DNA from: Paenibacillus phytohabitans
GTDB lineage: Bacteria > Bacillota > Bacilli > Paenibacillales > Paenibacillaceae
Direction: 5' to 3'
Assembly: GCF_013141775.1 (NCBI RefSeq)
Contig: NZ_WHOB01000035.1
Location: 29,079 to 93,078, forward strand
DNA: 64,000 nt
Shown here one piece after another: positions 18,788 to 27,820 of the stretch (its first letter is position 1; each line of letters starts with the position of its first letter). The notes beneath the pieces are model-generated. The model was given only the letters and a program-made list of their open reading frames with translations. It was not told the DNA's origin and did no database searches. A program made the translations under genes and the position numbers.

Positions 18788-19183
18788 ATGAATTTTCTGC
18801 CTCCTGCAAGGACGGGCCGCTGGCTCTGGTGGTATGTCAGTTATGCGCTGATTGTGTGGCTGCTGCTGATTCTGCACCGGTTCGTGCTGCTCGGCGAGAG
18901 TTTCGATCTTCTGATCTTACTTCGCTGGGCTGCTCTTTCTATCGTGCTCTCCGGTATTATTAACAGCTTCGGCTGGTATGGCGCCCGGCTGGTGTGGATA
19001 TTCTCGACCGCAGGCGTTGTGCTCGGGATCAGCCTGATGTTCATTTACACTTCCCGCGATATGTCAGGCTGGGAGGATCTTGCGGGCTTTCTGTCTTTTC
19101 TCCTGTTCACGGCGGGTGGTTTCGTCCTTGGTTTGCTTGTGGAAGGCAGCCGGCTGCTTGTTCAATATTTGCGCAGACGCTGA
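18788..19183 (+). CDS. Unknown membrane protein, four spans
   Basis: 131 residues with four hydrophobic segments: YALIVWLLLILHRFVLL, LLRWAALSIVLSGII, LVWIFSTAGVVLGISLMFIY and FLSFLLFTAGGFVLGLLV. The C terminus is basic (LLVQYLRRR). No family is recognised. GGCGGGG lies about ten bases before the ATG. It probably shares a transcript with the soluble unknown protein upstream. Confidence 0.7.
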   Translation: MNFLPPARTGRWLWWYVSYALIVWLLLILHRFVLLGESFDLLILLRWAALSIVLSGIINSFGWYGARLVWIFSTAGVVLGISLMFIYTSRDMSGWEDLAGFLSFLLFTAGGFVLGLLVEGSRLLVQYLRRR

Positions 19184-19234
19184 TGCCTTCTGCTGGCCGG
19201 ACTCTACCCTTATACAGGATTACAAGAGGAGCTG

Positions 19235-19813
19235 ATGACCCTGATGTCCAATTCCTTGCTGACCAAAAATGCGCTCGCCCGCTCCCTGAAAGAGCTGATG
19301 GCACATATTCCGCTGAACAAAATCTCCGTCAGGCATCTGGTGGACGACTGCGGAGTGAACCGGCAGACCTTTTATTATCATTTTCAGGATATCTTTGACC
19401 TCCTGGGCTGGATCTACAAGACTGAGGCGGTCGAGAGTATTGCCCAGTACCGCAGCTACAGCACGTGGACGGACGGATTTCACCGGATTTTCTGCTATAT
19501 CGAGAGCAATAAAGCCTTCTGCTGCAACACGCTGGACTCACTGGGACGGACACATCTCGATGCCTACTTGTATGAAGTAACTAATGATCTGATCATGGGA
19601 GTCATTAACGAGCTGGCCGCCGGGATGGATATCAGGCTGGAGGATAAGCAATTTATCGCTAACTTCTACACGCTGGCCTTCACCGGGCTTGTGATTCAGT
19701 GGATGCGCGACGGTATGAAGGATCAGCCGAAGCATATGATTGAGAAGCTCAGCGTGCTGATCGAAGGAAATTTCCTCAAAGCGCTGCATAAATATGAACA
19801 GGCGATGCCGTAA
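19235..19813 (+). CDS. TetR/AcrR family regulator
   Basis: 192 residues (189 if translation starts at ATG 19244; AAGAGGAG lies 4 and 13 bases before the two). The N-terminal helix-turn-helix is ISVRHLVDDCGVNRQTFYYHFQDIFDLLGWIYK. The C-terminal part (about 110 residues, ending in FTGLVIQWMRDGMKDQPKHMIEKLS) is of the kind seen in DhaS-like and fatty-acid-responsive regulators. The gene just downstream encodes oleate hydratase, so control of that gene is a reasonable guess. A terminator separates them. Confidence 0.9.
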   Translation: MTLMSNSLLTKNALARSLKELMAHIPLNKISVRHLVDDCGVNRQTFYYHFQDIFDLLGWIYKTEAVESIAQYRSYSTWTDGFHRIFCYIESNKAFCCNTLDSLGRTHLDAYLYEVTNDLIMGVINELAAGMDIRLEDKQFIANFYTLAFTGLVIQWMRDGMKDQPKHMIEKLSVLIEGNFLKALHKYEQAMP

Positions 19814-19835
19814 CCCTCCGGGTTGCGGCTTTTTT
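19807..19835 (+). terminator. Terminator of the TetR gene
   Basis: GCCGTAACCC-TCC-GGGTTGCGGC followed by TTTTTT. The stop codon of the regulator gene lies in the left arm. Confidence 0.9.
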
Positions 19836-20004
19836 AATGAAATAATATGTTTTGGGGTTATTTCCCTGTCCAAAAACTATACACTTTGCTCCATATGACC
19901 AAATTTCATACACTCGCGGACTTTTGATGATACCTTCCACAGCGGCGCTATATTACACTCGGTTCAGGTACAGCAATCAAGCAAACCTATGGAGGCGACA
20001 ATCA

Positions 20005-21585
20005 GTGAAAAAAGAGTACGGTAACGAGCAGGTGTATTTTGTCGGAGGCGGAATTGCATCACTTGCGGGTGCGGCATACCTCGTCAGAGACTGTGGTTTT
20101 CCCGGACAGAACATTCACATTATTGAAGAGATGAAGATCCTCGGCGGCAGCAATGACGGCTCAGGCAATGAGGAGCACGGCTATGTAATCCGCGGCGGCC
20201 GGATGCTGAACGACGAAACCTATGAGAACCTATGGGAACTTCTAAATACGATTCCATCGATTGACCAGCCGGGGCTGACGCTGCGGGAAGAAATCACACA
20301 ATTCGATGATGCCAATCCAACCCGCTCCAAGGCGCGCCTGGTGGATAGCAAGGGTGAGATTCAGGATGTCAATTCGATGGGCTTCGATATGGCTGACCGC
20401 CTGGCCCTGGGCAAACTGATCATTACTCCGGAGGCCAAAATGGGCAAAGCGCGGATTAACGACTGGTTCGGACCGCATTTCTTCACCACCAACTTCTGGT
20501 ATATGTGGGCGACTACCTTCGCCTTCCAGCCTTGGCATAGTGCGGTTGAGCTGAAACGCTATATGATCCGCTTCATTCATGAATTCCCGAGAATTCAGAC
20601 GCTCGAAGGCGTAACCCGCACCCCTTACAATCAATATGATTCGATTATTCTGCCGCTGCACCAGTATCTGGAGCCGTTTGGCGTAGATTTCACGTTAAAA
20701 TGTACGGTAACCGATCTGGAATTCAAAGAAGGCGACGGCATTACCGTTACGAAAATGAAGGTCTCCCGTCAAGGCGTGGAAGACGTGATTGAGATTAATG
20801 AAGGCGACCGTGTGATTATCACCAACGGCTCGATGACCGAAGGCTCCAGCCTCGGATCGATGACCTCCGCACCGCGTCTGAACGGCAAGGGCAGCTCCTG
20901 GAAGCTGTGGGAGAATATCGCCGCCAAGAAGCCGGGTCTCGGCAATCCTTCGTCCTTCGACGATCATGTGGACGAGTCCAAATGGGAATCCTTCACGGTT
21001 ACCTTCCAGGACTCGAAGTTCTTCGACCTGATGGAAGACTTCACCCGCAACCGGGCCGGCACCGGAGCACTCGTGACCTTCAAGGATTCCAGCTGGCTGA
21101 TGTCCGTTGTATTGGCCTTCCAGCCGCATTTCCGCAACCAGCCGGAGCATGTCAAGGTATTCTGGGGTTACGGACTGTATCCGGACAAGGTCGGCGATTA
21201 TGTCCACAAGAAAATGTGCGACTGTACCGGCGAAGAGATCATGAAGGAGCTGATTGGCCATCTGCATTTCGAGGCGCATAAGGAAGAGATCATGGCTACT
21301 GCCAATTGCATTCCTTGCATGATGCCGTACATCACATCCCAGTTCATGCCAAGACTGAACAGCGACCGGCCGCAGGTTGTGCCTGAAGGCTCCAGCAACC
21401 TGGCCTTTGTCGGCCAATACTGCGAAATCCCGGATGATGTGGTCTTCACGGAAGAATATTCCGTCCGTGCAGCCCGAATTGCCGTCTACACCCTGTTCGG
21501 CATTAACCGTCCGGTGGAGCCGATCAAGGAATACCAGCATGATGTGCGCACGCTGTTATCGAGCCTTGTAACTTCGTTCAGATAG
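20005..21585 (+). CDS. ohyA: Oleate hydratase
   Basis: 526 residues from GTG 20005 with GGAGG nine bases upstream; the frame back to 19852 has no ribosome site. The N terminus has the FAD-binding motif VYFVGGGIASLAGAAYLVRD and IIEEMKILGGSNDGSG. GGRMLNDETYENLWELLNTIPS matches the conserved loop of the myosin-cross-reactive antigen/oleate hydratase family, and WYMWATTFAFQPWHSAVELKRYM is another family block. It adds water to the cis-9 double bond of oleic acid to give 10-hydroxystearate, which detoxifies unsaturated fatty acids. Two ATACACT strings at about 19880 and 19908, in the upstream region, could be regulator sites. Confidence 0.93.
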   Translation: MKKEYGNEQVYFVGGGIASLAGAAYLVRDCGFPGQNIHIIEEMKILGGSNDGSGNEEHGYVIRGGRMLNDETYENLWELLNTIPSIDQPGLTLREEITQFDDANPTRSKARLVDSKGEIQDVNSMGFDMADRLALGKLIITPEAKMGKARINDWFGPHFFTTNFWYMWATTFAFQPWHSAVELKRYMIRFIHEFPRIQTLEGVTRTPYNQYDSIILPLHQYLEPFGVDFTLKCTVTDLEFKEGDGITVTKMKVSRQGVEDVIEINEGDRVIITNGSMTEGSSLGSMTSAPRLNGKGSSWKLWENIAAKKPGLGNPSSFDDHVDESKWESFTVTFQDSKFFDLMEDFTRNRAGTGALVTFKDSSWLMSVVLAFQPHFRNQPEHVKVFWGYGLYPDKVGDYVHKKMCDCTGEEIMKELIGHLHFEAHKEEIMATANCIPCMMPYITSQFMPRLNSDRPQVVPEGSSNLAFVGQYCEIPDDVVFTEEYSVRAARIAVYTLFGINRPVEPIKEYQHDVRTLLSSLVTSFR

Positions 21586-21615
21586 TACGGTTATATGGCC
21601 CGGAATAGGTAAACG

Positions 21616-21658
21616 AAATACCCCGCTGCATGGAGAGAATCCATACAGCGGGGTATTT
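21616..21658. terminator. Bidirectional terminator between oleate hydratase and DsbA-like genes
   Basis: AAATACCCCGCTG and CAGCGGGGTATTT form a 13-base stem, extended by TGGA/TCCA. The two genes converge here. The flanking A and T tracts are short (3), so strength rests on the stem. Confidence 0.8.
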
Positions 21659-21682
21659 GTGTGCGAGTCTGCCTAAGCGGAA

Positions 21683-22405
21683 TCAGATGCTGCAGGAGCC
21701 ATCATCACAGCCGTCAGCATCTTCTGCCTTGGACTGCGGCTTGCCGACTACCTGGAGCACAGGGGTATTCTGCTCTTCGGCCCATACGGTGTCCAGGACT
21801 TCGGTGAATACCGGACCCGGCTGCGCGCCGGACACCGCATATTTGTTGTTGAAGACGAAGAACGGCACGCCGGTGATATTCAGCAGCCGGGCTGCATCAA
21901 TATCTGCATTTACCTGATCAGCATAAGCGTCGCTCTCCAGCACCGCAGCCGTTTCAGCCTGATCGAGTCCGACCTCTGCGGCCAGCTCAGCCAGTACCTT
22001 GCGGTCACCGAGATTCAGCGAGTCGGTGAAATACGCGCGCAGCAGCCGTTCGGTCATTTGCGGGGCTTTACCCTTTGTAGCCGCGTAATGGCTTAAGCGG
22101 TGACCGTCGAACGTATTGGTCGACTGGACCGTATCAAAGTTGAACTCAAGACCCACACCCTGCGCCTGTTCGGCGAGCTGTGCGTTCGTAGCTTTAGCTT
22201 TGTCACGGGTCATGCCGTATTTGGCAGCCAGAATATCGTGAATATCTCTCGTTTCGTCGGTGCGCGCATTCGGATCCAGCTGGAAGCTGCGGAATACGAC
22301 CTCCACCTTGTCACGGTCCGGGAACTGGCTCAGGGCGTGCTCCAGCCGTCTTTTGCCGATATAGCAGAACGGGCAGGCATAATCGGACCATATATCTATT
22401 CTCAT
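21683..22405 (-). CDS. DsbA family oxidoreductase (FrnE-like)
   Basis: 240 residues. The thioredoxin-fold active site is WSDYACPFCYIGKRRLE, a CxxC near residue 12. An all-helical insertion follows and the cis-Pro loop is NITGVPFFVFN. Without a signal peptide it is cytoplasmic, as for FrnE/YwbO-type proteins, which act as disulfide oxidoreductases or isomerases. The C terminus carries extra Cys residues (DGCDDGSCSI), which could be metal or redox active. Confidence 0.92.
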   Translation of the reverse strand: MRIDIWSDYACPFCYIGKRRLEHALSQFPDRDKVEVVFRSFQLDPNARTDETRDIHDILAAKYGMTRDKAKATNAQLAEQAQGVGLEFNFDTVQSTNTFDGHRLSHYAATKGKAPQMTERLLRAYFTDSLNLGDRKVLAELAAEVGLDQAETAAVLESDAYADQVNADIDAARLLNITGVPFFVFNNKYAVSGAQPGPVFTEVLDTVWAEEQNTPVLQVVGKPQSKAEDADGCDDGSCSI

Positions 22406-22743
22406 GGGAATTCCTCCTGAAATGTATTGGATGTAATGCTGTACTACAATTGACGAGTCTTACATGTCACTTACTATTATATAGTTAAAAACCGAAAATT
22501 ACAAACAAACTTTCTGCCGGAATGCAGATAGTATTGTACAGGTGCTTCATGGATCATTCCATTGACTAATCGGTGATTAGACGGCAGGTGAATTCCATAT
22601 CAAGTCCGCAGATGTATTTAGGGAGGCGTTCCATTGTTCAGAGAGGATTCCGGGGTGATCATACGCAGATTGGATGCTTGCTTACGTCGGGTCTGTTTAT
22701 GTATGCGGCAGGAATTCCAAAATAATCCCCCCGTTCCGCAACA

Positions 22744-22798
22744 AGCTGCTGTATGCCTGTATAGCCGCCATCGGCTTCTATGCAGGTATACAGCAGCT
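22744..22798. repeat. Long imperfect hairpin in a 517-bp gene-free region
   Basis: AGCTGCTGTATGCCTGTATAG (22744 on) pairs with the reverse of CTATGCAGGTATACAGCAGCT (ending 22798) with one small bulge, giving about 24 pairs. No T run follows. The rest of 22406-22922 has no gene that I can support; a 72-codon plus-strand frame at 22634-22852 runs through the hairpin and lacks a recognisable product. Confidence 0.65.
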
Positions 22799-22922
22799 AT
22801 AGGCTTCTATGTAGTCGCAGAGCATCGGATCTGCAACGGGTTCGCCAATTAGAGGAGTGACCATCCGCCGTATTCCGGCAGCCGCGGCCTCAGTCACAAC
22901 GGCACAACAATAAGACAGCGGT

Positions 22923-24206
22923 CTACAAGGGAGACGTTAACTCCGGAGCATACCCGTCACCGAAGAGCGGTGCGGACGGATCAAGCCCTAAGCTCTCCTG
23001 AAGCAGATTGTAGAGTCTGGCTCCGATAATCTCTTCCGAATAATCAGAGCGGACGATCTGCAGCGCTGCTGCCCCCATCTCCCGGCACCTATCAGGATTG
23101 CCGAGCAGCTGATCCAGGGATGCAGCTAGTTGAGCCGGGTCAAGCCCCTCAGCGAGCAGTCCGCTCTCCCCGTGGCGTACCAGACCTCTGACCCCCATCA
23201 CATTAAAAGCAACGGTGGGAAGACCGCAGGCCCCGGCTTCCAGGATAACCAGCGGCAATCCTTCATAACGCGAAGGCAGCACAAACAGCTCTGAGACGCT
23301 GTAATAGCTGGCCAGCATATCCTTGTTGCGGATTGTACCGAGCATGATGAAGCGGTCCTCCAGCCCCTTGGCCCGGATCAGATCCTTCAGACTCTGTTCA
23401 TCCGGACCGCCGCCGGCAACCAATATTCTAAGGTCAGGGTGCTGCTTCAGCTGCTCCATGGCCTGCACCAGCAGCGAATGGCCCTTCTGATGCTCAAACA
23501 GCCGTCCAACGGTAATGATATATCTGCAGCCGGGGTCCAGCCCCAGCGCGGCTATCGCCTCATCCTTATCCCGCCGGTAAAAGATCGCCGAATTCACGAA
23601 ATTCGGCAGCAGCCGGATCCGCCCCTCCAGATGCGGAAAGTGGCGCACCATGCTGTTCTGCTCATCTTCGTTAAGCGTAGTCATGAATGCTGCCTTATGA
23701 AGCGTATGCTTCTTGATCGGCAGAATCCACTTATGGATGCTGCCCCCGTGGTAAGCGGCAATGATCGGGATGCTCAGCTTCTTCGCAGCGGCAGCCAGCC
23801 GCTCAAAGCGTCCGGAAGCATATTCCTGGGCATAGATCAGGCTGATTCCGTCTCCCCGCAGAATATCACACAGGTCTCTCTGAATCGTAGATATATATTG
23901 TGATACGAATTTGCCGATCGGTGTCCGGTGGGACAAGGGAATGACGGAATACCATTTATACAGCATGCCCACCGGGATAAACTTAATTGTACAATCCACA
24001 ATTCCGTGCTGATAGGTGCGGACCTCACTCCCAATCCTGGTGAAATTATAGATGGTCGTGCGGATCCCCTTGGTTTGCAGAAGACGCGCATAGTCGAAAG
24101 AAAAATCGTTATGATACGAATGTACATATTCCTCTTCACTGAGACCCAGACCCTTTACGAAGAAATCTTCAAAGTAATTGGTATGCATAAAGATTCCGAC
24201 ATGCAT
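22923..24206 (-). CDS. Glycosyltransferase family 4 protein
   Basis: 427 residues from ATG 24206, which has AGGAGGGG five bases upstream. The N-terminal domain begins MHVGIFMHTNYFEDFF. The GT-B nucleotide-sugar domain has ITVGRLFEHQKGHSLLVQAM, VAGGGPDEQSLKDL and the EX7E-like motif PSRYEGLPLVILEAGACGLPTVA. It would transfer a sugar to a polysaccharide, lipid or secondary metabolite; donor and acceptor are unknown. The frame stays open upstream to 24308, so a longer N terminus cannot be excluded. The leader has paired helices described separately. Confidence 0.88.
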   Translation of the reverse strand: MHVGIFMHTNYFEDFFVKGLGLSEEEYVHSYHNDFSFDYARLLQTKGIRTTIYNFTRIGSEVRTYQHGIVDCTIKFIPVGMLYKWYSVIPLSHRTPIGKFVSQYISTIQRDLCDILRGDGISLIYAQEYASGRFERLAAAAKKLSIPIIAAYHGGSIHKWILPIKKHTLHKAAFMTTLNEDEQNSMVRHFPHLEGRIRLLPNFVNSAIFYRRDKDEAIAALGLDPGCRYIITVGRLFEHQKGHSLLVQAMEQLKQHPDLRILVAGGGPDEQSLKDLIRAKGLEDRFIMLGTIRNKDMLASYYSVSELFVLPSRYEGLPLVILEAGACGLPTVAFNVMGVRGLVRHGESGLLAEGLDPAQLAASLDQLLGNPDRCREMGAAALQIVRSDYSEEIIGARLYNLLQESLGLDPSAPLFGDGYAPELTSPL

Positions 24207-24211
24207 AACGT

Positions 24212-24296
24212 CCCCTCCTAAAAGTTTTGTTAGCTTTGCTTCTTCAGATGCTAATTCGTACAAAACCTGCTTCGGAAGCATCCGCTTAGGTTTTGT
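24212..24296 (-). promoter_or_regulatory. Glycosyltransferase leader with alternative helices
   Basis: Reading the minus strand, segment 1 ACAAAACCT (24296-24288), segment 2 AGGTTTTGT (24268-24260) and segment 3 ACAAAACTT (24230-24222) occur in order, then AGGAGGGG (24219-24212). Segments 1 and 2 pair perfectly, with an inner CGGA/TCCG helix. Segment 2 can instead pair with segment 3 (one G-T pair), three bases before the ribosome site. This is the layout of a translational attenuator, but the same DNA is also open in frame with the gene. Confidence 0.5.
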
Positions 24297-24476
24297 AAGC
24301 ATATACATTCTGAAATTAATTCTATTATAAGCGCAACTGTACTAAATAAAAGTAAACCAAAGTGGTATATACGGCCTACAAAAGGGGGAGTAAAATTAGA
24401 TCAACACGTACTTTCGGTGCATTGTAATCTAAAATTAAAGCGGACAGTCTAGGACGTCCCGGGAGGAGTCAGCGGT

Positions 24477-25409
24477 ATGCATGATCTGTCTATAGTAATT
24501 CCTACACGCAACCGGATCAGCGATCTGACCCTGTGCATTGAATCCATCGGCAGGCAGACAGAGCTGGAGGATGTTTCAGTTGAACTGCTGATTGTGGATG
24601 ACGGCGAGATTGAGGAGAAAGTGCTGGAGTATTTCCGCAAGGTACTGGGGCGTATGCCTCAAGCCGAGCTGCGCTATTACCGCAAAACCAAACCCGGCGT
24701 CTGGCTCTCCCGCTATGAAGCCCTGGGGCTTATCGACGGTGAGATTCTGCTCAGCTTCGATGACGATGCCGAGCTGGATGATCCGCTCTACATCCGCCGG
24801 ATGCTGGACACCTATGCTTCGGACCCGTCCATTGCCGGAGTAGGCGGCATCGCCAAGGGCCTCTCCAGCAGCAGGTCCGGCAAACTGCTCGGCAGGCTGA
24901 CCTGCCAGATGTCGGCTTCACCCGGCAGGCTGTCGGCAAGCACACTGGCAGGCTCCCTGCTGCTGTGGGGGGAGACCGAGAATATTTTCGAGACGGATTT
25001 CTTCCATGGCTGCAATATGTCCTTCCGGACGTCGGCGCTGCAGGATATGAAGCCTTACCCCTGGATGACCAGCTACGCGGTGGCTGACGATATCTATATG
25101 TGCCATCTGGCCAGCAGATACGGCAAGCTTGTGATCAATCCGGAGATGAAGATTATGCATCATGAATCGCCCAGCTCCCGCGACAAGGCAGGCCGGGTGG
25201 CCCGGGCTACTGCAGTGAATCATTATTATTTGCTTAATCTGCGCAAGGCACCGGTGAAGAATTATGCCGCATTGCTGTGGACACTGACCTATTTAACCGG
25301 CAAAGCTACCCTCAAGCGGAATTTCAATGCCGTCTCGGGCTATGCCAGCGGAATTCTCTTCGTACTGAACCCCCGTAAGGATAAATACAGGGAATTTATG
25401 CTGGACTAG
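24477..25409 (+). CDS. Glycosyltransferase family 2 protein
   Basis: 310 residues. MHDLSIVIPTRNRISDLTLCIESI is the GT-A start, LLIVDDGE follows, and LLSFDDDAELDDP carries the metal-binding DxD. FFHGCNMSFRTSAL and AVADDIYMCHLASRYGKLVINPE match the acceptor region. It probably extends a surface glycan. GGGAGGAG lies about nine bases before the ATG. It is divergent from the family 4 enzyme, with a shared 170-base upstream region holding a TATAAT on the minus side. Confidence 0.88.
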   Translation: MHDLSIVIPTRNRISDLTLCIESIGRQTELEDVSVELLIVDDGEIEEKVLEYFRKVLGRMPQAELRYYRKTKPGVWLSRYEALGLIDGEILLSFDDDAELDDPLYIRRMLDTYASDPSIAGVGGIAKGLSSSRSGKLLGRLTCQMSASPGRLSASTLAGSLLLWGETENIFETDFFHGCNMSFRTSALQDMKPYPWMTSYAVADDIYMCHLASRYGKLVINPEMKIMHHESPSSRDKAGRVARATAVNHYYLLNLRKAPVKNYAALLWTLTYLTGKATLKRNFNAVSGYASGILFVLNPRKDKYREFMLD

Positions 25410-25490
25410 CAGCGCCAGATTTAACCTATATAGATTGAACTTGTATTTTTTCTATTATGGGATTGCCGTGACTCCAGAGGATGTTTGGCC

Positions 25491-25603
25491 CTCCGGCCGC
25501 TGCCCGTCTGCAGATTTCTTGAATTTAACCCGCTGTTCGCGGTGGAAATCCGCAGACAAAGGCGGACGCTGTCGCTCCTACAGTTCCAAAATTCTCCTCC
25601 GCC
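25491..25603 (+). repeat. Family E element, copy 1
   Basis: It shares ordered blocks with 58160-58245: TTTGG-CTTC-like start, GGCCGCTGCCCG, CAGATTTCTTG, CCGCTG, CCTACAGTTCCAAA and CCTCCGC. This copy has a longer centre with the local inverted repeat GCGGTGGAAATCCGC. There is no coding content. Confidence 0.6.
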
Positions 25604-25661
25604 ACTACTGAAGGTTTGCGGTGACCGGATTAGAGTGATCGGATTACGGTATCCGGCATGC

Positions 25662-25848
25662 TTAATTGCACTTTATACAACTAAATCGTCTGATTACCAA
25701 CCAATTATCCGTTTAGTTGTATTTCGTGCAATTAAAATGCCGGTTGTAGAGGGTTCTGTCCGTTTCGGCGGATTTAGTTGTACAGACTGCAGTTATAAGA
25801 CGGAAGCAACCCTTTTCGCAGGTTTTAATTGTACATAATACAACTATC
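25662..25848. repeat. Family B palindrome array, four units
   Basis: Units TTAATTGCA...TACAACTAAA, TTTAGTTGTA...TGCAATTAAA, TTTAGTTGTA...TGCAGTTATAA and TTTTAATTGTA...TACAACTAT. The TGYA positions 25667, 25718, 25779 and 25830 give steps of 51, 61 and 51 bp. The array lies between the convergent glycosyltransferase and SGNH hydrolase genes. Frames of about 110 codons across it on both strands are repeat artefacts. Confidence 0.85.
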
Positions 25849-25941
25849 CTGATTTTCCACTTGGACTGAATACACAAGTTGCTGCATTGTTTGAATGAAC
25901 TCACTTCTTCAGTCCTGTTGTATGTGCCAGTTCTTAAAGCA

Positions 25942-27735
25942 TCACACAGTATAACCGAAGCCCAGTATCGTAAAGCATTTATCCTTATCTTCCTTCGCCA
26001 TGCGGATCTCAATGACATGCTGCTGACTCTGCTCATTCTGGTACAGAATGACCGGATTGCAGTGCGTCCAGCTGTTCACATGCGGGTCAGCAGTCAGCAC
26101 AAGGCTGCCATCGACGAAGATCTCTGCCCGGCCAAAATCAGGGCTGCCCGAATCCTTGTATACGAGGATCAGATTGCTGCTGGTGAGGGTCAGCCTGAAG
26201 CTCTCCTCACCGGATGCTGCCGTATGCAGCCAGTTATGCGGAAATTCCGGGGTGCCGAAGGGATCGGCATCCAGCTCTACCCGCTGCAAATCCGTGTCGG
26301 TTGCCCCGAAGCCTCCAGCTTCCACCCCGATATCGCTGAGACCTGTCAGGCTCTTGCGGTCAAGCAGCCGTATATTCGCGTAATCATTTCCGAGGACCGG
26401 CCTTTTAGCGGTTGTAATATCCTCTTCGTCCCGGAGCGACCGGCAGGTCTCGGAGAATAAATAACCCAGACAGTCCGCCATTACCCGGTGTCCGTCATTA
26501 GCAGGATGATAAATATCGTAGAAAAATTGCCGTTTCGATATGATGTTCCCCTCAGTCTTGCTCAGACGGAACTGTCCGGTTACCGCATCTTTGATGCTGA
26601 CCATCGGGAGGTTATAGTGCCTGCCCACAGGAGCGAGCCGTTCCTGAAGGTTCCAGTCGTTCACAAACACACTGAACAGCAGAATCACGGCGGGCCGGGC
26701 CGGGTCAGACAGGATTTTTAGACAAAGGCTCTCGAAGCAATTGCCCTTCGTTTCATCACCCTCGTCATTCACTGCAAATTCCACCACCACGATGTCCGGC
26801 GTTACCGCACCCTCCCGCAGAATATCTCTTTCATAACGGATCACTCCAAGCTCAGAAGACGTCCCGCCTACTCCGGCTTTCACATAATGGATATTCTCAC
26901 CACCGTCCTTACCGAACTGCTCCTTGAACTGCAAATATGACTGGTAAGCATAACATCCGGTGTGGATCGGCTTAGCCCCTGCACCCTGGGTGATGGACCC
27001 TCCAATATAAGCAATGGTGACATCCTCCCCCTTGATTGCCTTGTCTATAGCTGTTCTGAGCCGGTAATTATTGCCCGAATGCAGCAGAGACTTAGCAATC
27101 ATTGCGCGGTATTCCAGCGAACCGAAGGCAACCGGAGCTTCCATTGTAGCTTCTGGCGCAGTATAGCCGTCATTCAAATAGAAAATAATACTCGCCGTTG
27201 CCAGCTCTCCTTCACGGCCAAATTCAAAAGCGAATTTACCGGGACTTATATCGTCCCCGGACCACATGGCCTCCTCCAGCTTCAGCAATATCTCCGTCCC
27301 GTCCCCCGGACAGGGGACACGAAGCTGCGTCCCTGTCTCATACTTGCTGCTTCTGCCCCAGTTCTGCATAAGAAAGGAGACCTCTCCCCCTTCACTGCCG
27401 GTACCGGTCTTCACGGACACCCCGATACTATGCACCAGCTCACGGAACCCGGCCCAGGTTGTCAGAAGCGCCAGCATCCCCTCATCCGTAATCCCGCCTA
27501 TGTATCTTGCCTTATCCGTCAGATAATTGCCTTCCAGATACACTTCCTGGGATGGACTGCCCTCCGCTCTGGCTGTCGCCTCGATCGCTGTTTCGAACAT
27601 GACGAAGAAGCCGCCTCTTCTCTCCTCCGGATCTTTGGGGGCCGCCGGACCTTCCATTCTGCCGCCGGTAAAATCATTGTTATTGCCCTTCAATTGGATC
27701 AGCTCGCTTTCCGGTATATATGAAGACGCTCTCAT
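25942..27735 (-). CDS. SGNH/GDSL hydrolase
   Basis: Up to 597 residues. An N-terminal beta-rich region of about 240 residues precedes the SGNH domain: block I IAYIGGSITQGA, block III-like VEFAVNDEGDE, and the C-terminal FYDIYHPANDGH with the catalytic Asp-His. A beta-sandwich follows at the C terminus. With no signal peptide seen, it may act on intracellular or released glycan esters. The start is uncertain: neither TTG 27762 nor ATG 27735 has a ribosome site, and a promoter appears to overlap both, so translation may begin downstream. Confidence 0.85.
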   Translation of the reverse strand: MRASSYIPESELIQLKGNNNDFTGGRMEGPAAPKDPEERRGGFFVMFETAIEATARAEGSPSQEVYLEGNYLTDKARYIGGITDEGMLALLTTWAGFRELVHSIGVSVKTGTGSEGGEVSFLMQNWGRSSKYETGTQLRVPCPGDGTEILLKLEEAMWSGDDISPGKFAFEFGREGELATASIIFYLNDGYTAPEATMEAPVAFGSLEYRAMIAKSLLHSGNNYRLRTAIDKAIKGEDVTIAYIGGSITQGAGAKPIHTGCYAYQSYLQFKEQFGKDGGENIHYVKAGVGGTSSELGVIRYERDILREGAVTPDIVVVEFAVNDEGDETKGNCFESLCLKILSDPARPAVILLFSVFVNDWNLQERLAPVGRHYNLPMVSIKDAVTGQFRLSKTEGNIISKRQFFYDIYHPANDGHRVMADCLGYLFSETCRSLRDEEDITTAKRPVLGNDYANIRLLDRKSLTGLSDIGVEAGGFGATDTDLQRVELDADPFGTPEFPHNWLHTAASGEESFRLTLTSSNLILVYKDSGSPDFGRAEIFVDGSLVLTADPHVNSWTHCNPVILYQNEQSQQHVIEIRMAKEDKDKCFTILGFGYTV

Positions 27736-27762
27736 TATAGACGGGAGGCGGACTACGCTCAA
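27734..27762 (-). promoter_or_regulatory. Promoter overlapping the annotated start of the SGNH gene
   Basis: On the minus strand TTGAGC, a 17-base spacer and TATAAT, the last immediately followed by G to form the ATG at 27735. Transcripts would begin near 27727, inside the long frame. Confidence 0.6.
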
Positions 27763-27820
27763 CCGGGAAAGGCGGACTTTGTTAATTTATTACAATAATT
27801 GTCTAGTTTGTCTACCTACA

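Noticed and set aside
22634..22852. 72-codon plus-strand frame
   Set aside because: It crosses the long hairpin and shows no family; a GGGAGG precedes it but that is not enough.
25485..26036. Frames of 107-117 codons on both strands
   Set aside because: They run through family E and B repeats and have no ribosome sites or families.
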